Below are positions 6,478 through 9,374 of a stretch of DNA of 9,374 nt, piece by piece (position 1 is the first letter of the stretch; every line of letters begins with the position of its first letter). Position numbers and translations under genes: made by a program. The notes under the pieces were generated by a model. That model was not told the origin of the DNA. It searched no databases and saw only the letters and a list, made by a program, of their open reading frames with translations. This DNA comes from an uncultured Eubacteriales bacterium. GTDB lineage: Bacteria > Bacillota > Clostridia > Christensenellales > Christensenellaceae. The stretch covers positions 1 through 9,374 of the forward strand of contig UQXU01000070.1 in assembly GCA_900545085.1 (NCBI GenBank). Reading direction: 5' to 3'.

Positions 6478-7068
6478 ATGAAGGGAAAGCTGCTGTTTGT
6501 AAACGCTTGCCTCAAGGGCAAAGATTCAAGAACGCTCAGAGTCTGCCGCGCGTTTTTAAACGAAATAGACGGCATGGAGATTGAAGAAGTGAAGCTGGCG
6601 GAGAACGCTTTGAGTCCGTTTAAGTGGACGGATGTAGAAAAGCGAGACGAGCTGGCTTTGCGCGAAGCTTGGGACGACGATGCATTTGCTTTTGCGCGGC
6701 AGTATAAATCTGCGGATGCGGTGCTTATCGGAGCGCCGTATTGGGATTTGTCGTTTCCCGCCGTACTCAAGGCTTATTTCGAGCATATATGCGTCGCCGG
6801 GCTGACGTTTCGTTATACCGAAGCCGGCATGGAGGGCATATCTGACGTCAAAAAAACAGTATATATAACTACGGCAGGCGGATTCATAGGCGACAAGAAT
6901 TTTGGAGCGCAGTATGCCGAGGGAGTGTGCGGTATGCTCGGGTGTGATGATTTCTCGTTTGTCGCTGCGGAAGGGCTGGATATAATAGGAATGAATGTCG
7001 AAGCGCTGGTATCCGAGGCGGAGGCGAGAGCAAAGAAACTTGCAAAGCAGCTTTCGGACTGCGACTGA
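6478..7068 (+). CDS. FMN-dependent NAD(P)H oxidoreductase, flavodoxin-like fold (azoreductase/quinone reductase type)
   Basis: The 196-residue product belongs to the flavodoxin-like NAD(P)H dehydrogenase/azoreductase group, cytosolic enzymes that use FMN to reduce quinones or azo compounds with NAD(P)H. The first beta strand (K4-L-L-F-V-N-A) leads into a polar loop with S17, where AzoR-type proteins bind FMN phosphate. The segment A86[16 protein letters not shown] through A107-G-L-T-F-R-Y-T114 is the family's diagnostic stretch, and T131-T-A-G-G135 is the second FMN loop. The physiological substrate cannot be told. The ATG has a GAGG site about 11 nt upstream. It follows surE by 49 bp with no terminator and precedes cysK by 10 bp, so all three are probably co-transcribed. 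Confidence 0.88.
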   Translation: MKGKLLFVNACLKGKDSRTLRVCRAFLNEIDGMEIEEVKLAENALSPFKWTDVEKRDELALREAWDDDAFAFARQYKSADAVLIGAPYWDLSFPAVLKAYFEHICVAGLTFRYTEAGMEGISDVKKTVYITTAGGFIGDKNFGAQYAEGVCGMLGCDDFSFVAAEGLDIIGMNVEALVSEAEARAKKLAKQLSDCD

Positions 7069-7078
7069 AGGAGAAAAA

Positions 7079-8014
7079 ATGAAGATATACGAAAACATAC
7101 TTGAGCTGATAGGAGGGACGCCTCTCGTGCATTTGTCGGCGTACTCGAAAAAACGAGCTGTTCCGGACAGCGTAAAGCTTCTGGCCAAGCTGGAATACTT
7201 CAATCCGGCCGGCAGCTCAAAGGATAGAGTAGCTAAAGAGATGATAGAGAGCGCCGAGCGAGAGGGCAGGCTGACTCCGGGCAGCACGATAGTAGAGCCT
7301 ACCAGCGGCAACACGGGCATAGGTCTGGCGTGTGCAGCGAAGGCCAAGGGTTACCGCGTGGTACTTACAATGCCTGATACTATGAGTGAAGAGCGCAGGA
7401 ATCTGCTCAAGGCATACGGAGCTGAGCTTGTGCTCACGGAGGGCGCAAAAGGCATGGGCGGAGCTATAGAAAAGGCAGAGGAGATAGCGAAGAATACTCC
7501 CGGGAGCTTCATCCCGGGTCAGTTCACTAATCCGGCGAATCCCGAGGCTCACAGAAAGACCACGGGGCCGGAGATATGGAATGATACAGACGGCGAAGTA
7601 GATATTTTTGTCGCAGGAGCAGGCACGGGCGGAACTGTAAGCGGAGTGGCGCGTTACCTCAAAAGCGTAAAACCGGAAGTAAAAATAGTGGCTTTTGAAC
7701 CCGAGGATTCTTCGGTCATCTCCGGCGGAGAAGCGGGTCCGCATAAGCTCCAGGGAATAGGCGCAGGCTTCATACCGGATACGCTGGACATGTCTCTGCT
7801 TGATGAAGTGGTCACGGTCGGCACGGACGCCGCATATGCGGCCGCGAGAGAGCTCGTGGCTCAGGAAGGGCTGCTCGTGGGGGTGACCTCGGGCGCGGCG
7901 GTGTGGGTCGCGGAGCAGCTTGCTAAGAGACCTGAAAACGCGGGAAAGACGATAGTTGCGCTTTTGCCCGACACAGGCGAGAGGTATCTGTCAACTCCGG
8001 ATTTTTTGATTTAA
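7079..8014 (+). CDS. cysK: Cysteine synthase A (O-acetylserine sulfhydrylase)
   Basis: CysK is the PLP enzyme that makes L-cysteine from O-acetylserine and sulfide. The 311-residue product has the standard length. The N-terminal [13 protein letters not shown] motif is followed by N42-P-A-G-S-S-K48-D-R with the PLP lysine, the substrate loop P74-T-S-G-N-T-G80, the phosphate-cradle G182-T-G-G-T186, the segment [12 protein letters not shown], and a final VTSGAA serine region. The sulfide-type HKLQGIG block and the absence of a regulatory domain favour CysK over cystathionine beta-synthase. A strong AAGGAG with 5-nt spacing fixes the ATG; an in-frame extension upstream inside the oxidoreductase gene is rejected. 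It is the last gene of the surE unit, with a strong terminator right behind it. Confidence 0.96.
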   Translation: MKIYENILELIGGTPLVHLSAYSKKRAVPDSVKLLAKLEYFNPAGSSKDRVAKEMIESAEREGRLTPGSTIVEPTSGNTGIGLACAAKAKGYRVVLTMPDTMSEERRNLLKAYGAELVLTEGAKGMGGAIEKAEEIAKNTPGSFIPGQFTNPANPEAHRKTTGPEIWNDTDGEVDIFVAGAGTGGTVSGVARYLKSVKPEVKIVAFEPEDSSVISGGEAGPHKLQGIGAGFIPDTLDMSLLDEVVTVGTDAAYAAARELVAQEGLLVGVTSGAAVWVAEQLAKRPENAGKTIVALLPDTGERYLSTPDFLI

Positions 8015-8025
8015 ACTAAACTGAT

Positions 8026-8055
8026 AAAAAGGCGGGTTATATCCCGCCCTTTTTT
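8026..8055. terminator. Strong bidirectional rho-independent terminator between cysK and the convergent side
   Basis: GGCGGG-TTATAT-CCCGCC is a perfect 6-bp GC-rich stem. It has six T after the right arm (one C intervening) and five A before the left arm, so it works on both strands. It ends the surE-cysK unit and would also stop leftward transcripts from the acetyltransferase gene. Confidence 0.92.
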
Positions 8056-8341
8056 GTGCTTTTGTGTGGTTGTTAAAAAAAGAGCGTAACGAAATCGTCG
8101 GTGAGATAAAAAATGAGTGTATGTCTGCATAAATGCTGCATTAAAAGCAGAGCTCGCCGTAAAACTCTGCGGAATGTTGGCGCTTATGTTCTCAAGCAGC
8201 ATGAAGCGTTTCGGATAATTCCGTCATTCTGCCGAAAAGCGTGCATATGCCCGCGTGTGTTTCAGCGAGAACACCATAGCTGGCATGTCATTCTATAAAA
8301 AATGCTCCGAATGCTAATTTTTTGATTTTACGAGATTTAGG
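8056..8341. other. Non-coding block with several dyads; possible RNA element or gene remnant
   Basis: No supported gene lies in this stretch. Base composition is close to the native genes, not AT-rich like ordinary spacers. Visible dyads are GCAGAG/CTCTGC (8147-8152 with 8165-8170), TTTCGG/CCGAAA (8209-8214 with 8232-8237), and an enclosing TGTTCTC/GAGAACA (8187-8193 with 8267-8273). On the minus strand one frame runs from an ATG at 8286 to a stop at 8011, broken only by a TGA at 8226-8224. Its tail runs through the cysK terminator and no ribosome binding site precedes it, so I do not call a gene. It may be a structured RNA, an intergenic repeat family member or a decayed gene; I cannot tell which. 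Confidence 0.4.
8310..8320 (+). repeat. Left copy of an 11-bp direct repeat flanking the GNAT gene
   Basis: AATGCTAATTT occurs here and again, identically and in the same orientation, at 8872-8882. The 12-13 bp after each copy are also alike: T-rich, with one G and ending in ACG. The two copies bracket the acetyltransferase gene closely. Confidence 0.65.
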
Positions 8342-8854
8342 CTACTCTATACCAAACTCTTTAGGATATTTGATTGTACCGCTAATATCCGGGAAACTGT
8401 TTTCTATTTTGTAAGCCATAAAATTTTCTCTCGGTATATCAAAAGGGGAAAATATTCCTAAGGTATCTGCCGGTACATACCCTGCTCTCGGATAATATCT
8501 TTCACTTCCCAATACAACGGAATATCCATATCCTAATTCCTTTGCAATTCTATGACCTTCTTTAATCAAAGCAGTTCCGAACCCATTTTTTTGGTATTCC
8601 GGCAAGACGGATAATGGAGCTAATACTAAAACAATATTTTCTCCGACACTTGCCCTCGTAAACATGATGTGCCCTACAATCTGCCCATTTACTTCGGCGA
8701 CCAGCGATAATTCTGGAATATATGCTTCGCTTTTTCTTAGCGCATTTACTAAATCCGGTTCATTTCCGTCTGAATGTTCCGCACTATCGAAAGCCTTTTT
8801 TACTACTGTATATATTGTAATATAGTCCATTGTTTTCTCTTGTCTTATATTCAC
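8342..8854 (-). CDS. GNAT family N-acetyltransferase
   Basis: This is an acetyl-CoA-dependent acyltransferase of the GNAT fold; the acceptor is unknown. The 170-residue product shows the N-terminal strand and helix (V17-V-K-K-A-F with SDGNEPDLVNALRKSE), the central E-V-N-G-Q-I-V-G-H-I-M-F strand, and motif A, L81-S-V-L-P-E-Y-Q88-K-N-G-F-G93-T-A-L, where Q-x-x-G-x-G binds the acetyl-CoA pyrophosphate. The later VVLGSERYYPRAGYVPA block is typical of this subfamily. The start is GTG, supported by a GGAGG site with 6-nt spacing. Leucine is mostly TTA (about 7 of 12 codons), whereas surE shows none, and the gene is clearly more AT-rich than its neighbours. With the flanking 11-bp direct repeats this suggests acquisition by transfer. 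No clear promoter lies close upstream. Confidence 0.92.
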   Translation of the reverse strand: MNIRQEKTMDYITIYTVVKKAFDSAEHSDGNEPDLVNALRKSEAYIPELSLVAEVNGQIVGHIMFTRASVGENIVLVLAPLSVLPEYQKNGFGTALIKEGHRIAKELGYGYSVVLGSERYYPRAGYVPADTLGIFSPFDIPRENFMAYKIENSFPDISGTIKYPKEFGIE

Positions 8855-8871
8855 AAAATGCCTCCAATCTA

Positions 8872-8882
8872 AATGCTAATTT
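8872..8882 (+). repeat. Right copy of the 11-bp direct repeat flanking the GNAT gene
   Basis: This is AATGCTAATTT, identical to the copy at 8310-8320. It lies just outside the GNAT ribosome binding site, so the bracketed segment (about 550 bp) carries the gene with its own ribosome binding site but little room for a promoter. Confidence 0.65.
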
Positions 8883-8933
8883 CTGTTTTTTTACGCTGTT
8901 ATCGTCTTATTTTTTGTTTGATTCGCGGATGCT

Positions 8934-8955
8934 TCTGAGAAACTCAGATTTTTTT
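8934..8955 (+). terminator. Orphan plus-strand rho-independent terminator
   Basis: TCTGAG-AAA-CTCAGA is a perfect 6-bp stem with a 3-nt loop, followed directly by seven T. It is a good plus-strand terminator, yet no plus-strand gene lies upstream after the cysK terminator. The reverse strand has no T-tract after the stem. It may belong to a small RNA or to a gene that has been lost. Confidence 0.75.
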
Positions 8956-8960
8956 CTACC

Positions 8961-8994
8961 TTATTATATATAATTATATTTATTATTATATATT
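8961..8994. repeat. AT-only tract with palindromes
   Basis: This tract holds only A and T. It includes the 12-bp palindrome ATTATATATAAT (8963-8974) and a 9-bp inverted pair, ATATATAAT (8966-8974) with ATTATATAT (8985-8993). TATAAT-like boxes occur on both strands, so a promoter for the leftward GNAT gene could lie here, but none has a clear -35. Confidence 0.5.
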
Positions 8995-9058
8995 GAAGCT
9001 GTTGAAGCGCAAAATGACTGGCAGATTTGCGAGATGTTTTTTTACAGCTGAATTTATT

Positions 9059-9076
9059 AGCCGGCTTACGCCGGCT
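9059..9076. repeat. Perfect GC-rich hairpin
   Basis: AGCCGGC-TTAC-GCCGGCT is a perfect 7-bp stem with a 4-nt loop in otherwise AT-rich DNA. No good T-tract follows on either strand, so I do not call it a terminator. Confidence 0.6.
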
Positions 9077-9086
9077 GCAATGGCAT

Positions 9087-9106
9087 TGTAAACTAGTGTA
9101 AACCAG
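9087..9106 (+). repeat. Tandem 10-bp repeat upstream of the secreted-protein gene
   Basis: TGTAAACTAG is followed directly by TGTAAACCAG, with one difference. The 10-bp period is close to one helical turn, so a protein could contact both copies on the same face of the DNA. It lies about 80-100 bp upstream of the next promoter. Confidence 0.55.
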
Positions 9107-9180
9107 CATGTCAAGCGGATAGCGAATAAATGTAATTTCTGTGTATCTATCTATTTTACAAAGAATTATTGCGCCAATCG

Positions 9181-9202
9181 TGATATAATGAAACAGTATA
9201 AT
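9181..9202 (+). promoter_or_regulatory. Extended -10 promoter for the secreted-protein gene
   Basis: TG-A-TATAAT (9181-9189) is a perfect extended -10. A second TATAAT follows at 9197-9202. No -35 is found at normal spacing; the nearest candidate, TTTACA, is 23 bp away. The downstream TTG start lies about 38 nt after the first box. Confidence 0.6.
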
Positions 9203-9227
9203 GAATATTGATTTAGGAGGAAGTATT

Positions 9228-9374
9228 TTGTTCAGAGCTAAGAAAATCTCAGTTCGGTTTATAAGCTTTGTAACGATTGTCGTGCTGGCGCTTGCTGTTT
9301 TACCCATGAGTGTGAATGCAGACATTATGAAAGGGAAGATAACTGCGTTTGAACTTTCGGGAGAGGTGTTTAAT
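9228..9374 (+). CDS. Secreted or cell-surface protein, N-terminus only (cut by window edge)
   Basis: Forty-nine codons are visible before the right edge. The predicted start reads (M)FRAKKISVRFISFVTIV: a short basic N-region with several Lys and Arg, then a hydrophobic core (about residues 12-27), then P-M-S-V-N-A-D, a good signal-peptidase I site after A32. There is no lipobox cysteine. The mature start (DIMKGKITAFELSGEVFN) matches no family I can name. The start codon is TTG, chosen because AGGAGG lies 7 nt upstream and no nearer ATG has a site. It has its own promoter and follows about 370 bp of non-coding DNA, so it is not part of the upstream units. Confidence 0.8.
   Translation, partial: MFRAKKISVRFISFVTIVVLALAVLPMSVNADIMKGKITAFELSGEVFN

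Noticed and set aside
6995..7078. Upstream start extending cysK into the oxidoreductase gene
   Set aside because: AAGGAG with ideal spacing precedes the ATG at 7079, and the protein then starts exactly as CysK proteins do.
8113..8298. Plus-strand open frame of 61 codons in the post-cysK block
   Set aside because: It has no ribosome binding site and a Cys/His/Arg-rich composition. The same stretch is better explained as dyad-containing non-coding DNA.
8310..8882. Integron-style gene cassette
   Set aside because: The flanking repeats lack the attC core sites (GTTRRRY/RYYYAAC) and no integrase is present, so only a generic direct-repeat bracket is claimed.
8891..9325. Minus-strand open frame of 144 codons
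   Set aside because: It runs through the orphan terminator, the AT-only tract, the hairpin and the promoter and signal-peptide start of the right-edge gene. It has no ribosome binding site, and its product is low-complexity with no family resemblance.

Overview
The window looks like chromosomal DNA of an endospore-forming Firmicute, most likely a mid-GC member of the Clostridia. The reasons are the sporulation gene gerW (ytfJ), the kleisin pair scpA/scpB, a site-2-type protease next to scpAB, a PBP5-type carboxypeptidase beside rluB, and strong AGGAGG-type ribosome binding sites. The native genes read isoleucine mostly as ATA and leucine mostly as CTG, CTC or TTG. No species can be named from the sequence alone.

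Positions 1-2575 are transcribed leftward. The 3' end of lspA (signal peptidase II) lies beyond the left edge, and it has its own extended -10 promoter. To its right is an operon of an M50 site-2-type protease, scpA and scpB, with 1-bp spacing and a 4-bp overlap. It is read from a good sigma-A promoter at 2547-2575 and ends in a terminator at 525-550.

Positions 2589-5505 run rightward from the same divergent intergenic region: a putative DUF2953 (YtfI-like) membrane protein, gerW/ytfJ, a D-Ala-D-Ala carboxypeptidase with a signal peptide, and the pseudouridine synthase gene rluB. In Bacillus and many clostridia scpAB, dacB, spmA, spmB and rluB lie together; here spmA and spmB are missing from between the carboxypeptidase and rluB. 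A sequence resembling a forespore (sigma-F/sigma-G) promoter sits in front of the DUF2953 gene, which suits the sporulation role of gerW.

Positions 5526-8055 form a second rightward unit: surE (nucleotide phosphatase), an FMN-dependent flavodoxin-fold oxidoreductase and cysK (cysteine synthase). It starts at a near-consensus promoter and ends at a strong bidirectional terminator.

Positions 8056-9374 are the accessory-like part. They hold about 285 bp of non-coding DNA with several dyads; a low-GC, TTA-rich GNAT acetyltransferase gene on the minus strand bracketed by 11-bp direct repeats (a possible acquired cassette); an orphan plus-strand terminator; an AT-rich tract; a perfect hairpin; a tandem 10-bp repeat; and an extended -10 promoter leading into the start of a secreted protein cut by the right edge.

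Most of the window is conserved housekeeping and sporulation sequence. I see no CRISPR array, transposase, tRNA or rRNA, and no convincing new multi-gene system. The best leads are the bracketed GNAT gene, the dyad-rich non-coding block beside it and the putative forespore promoter.
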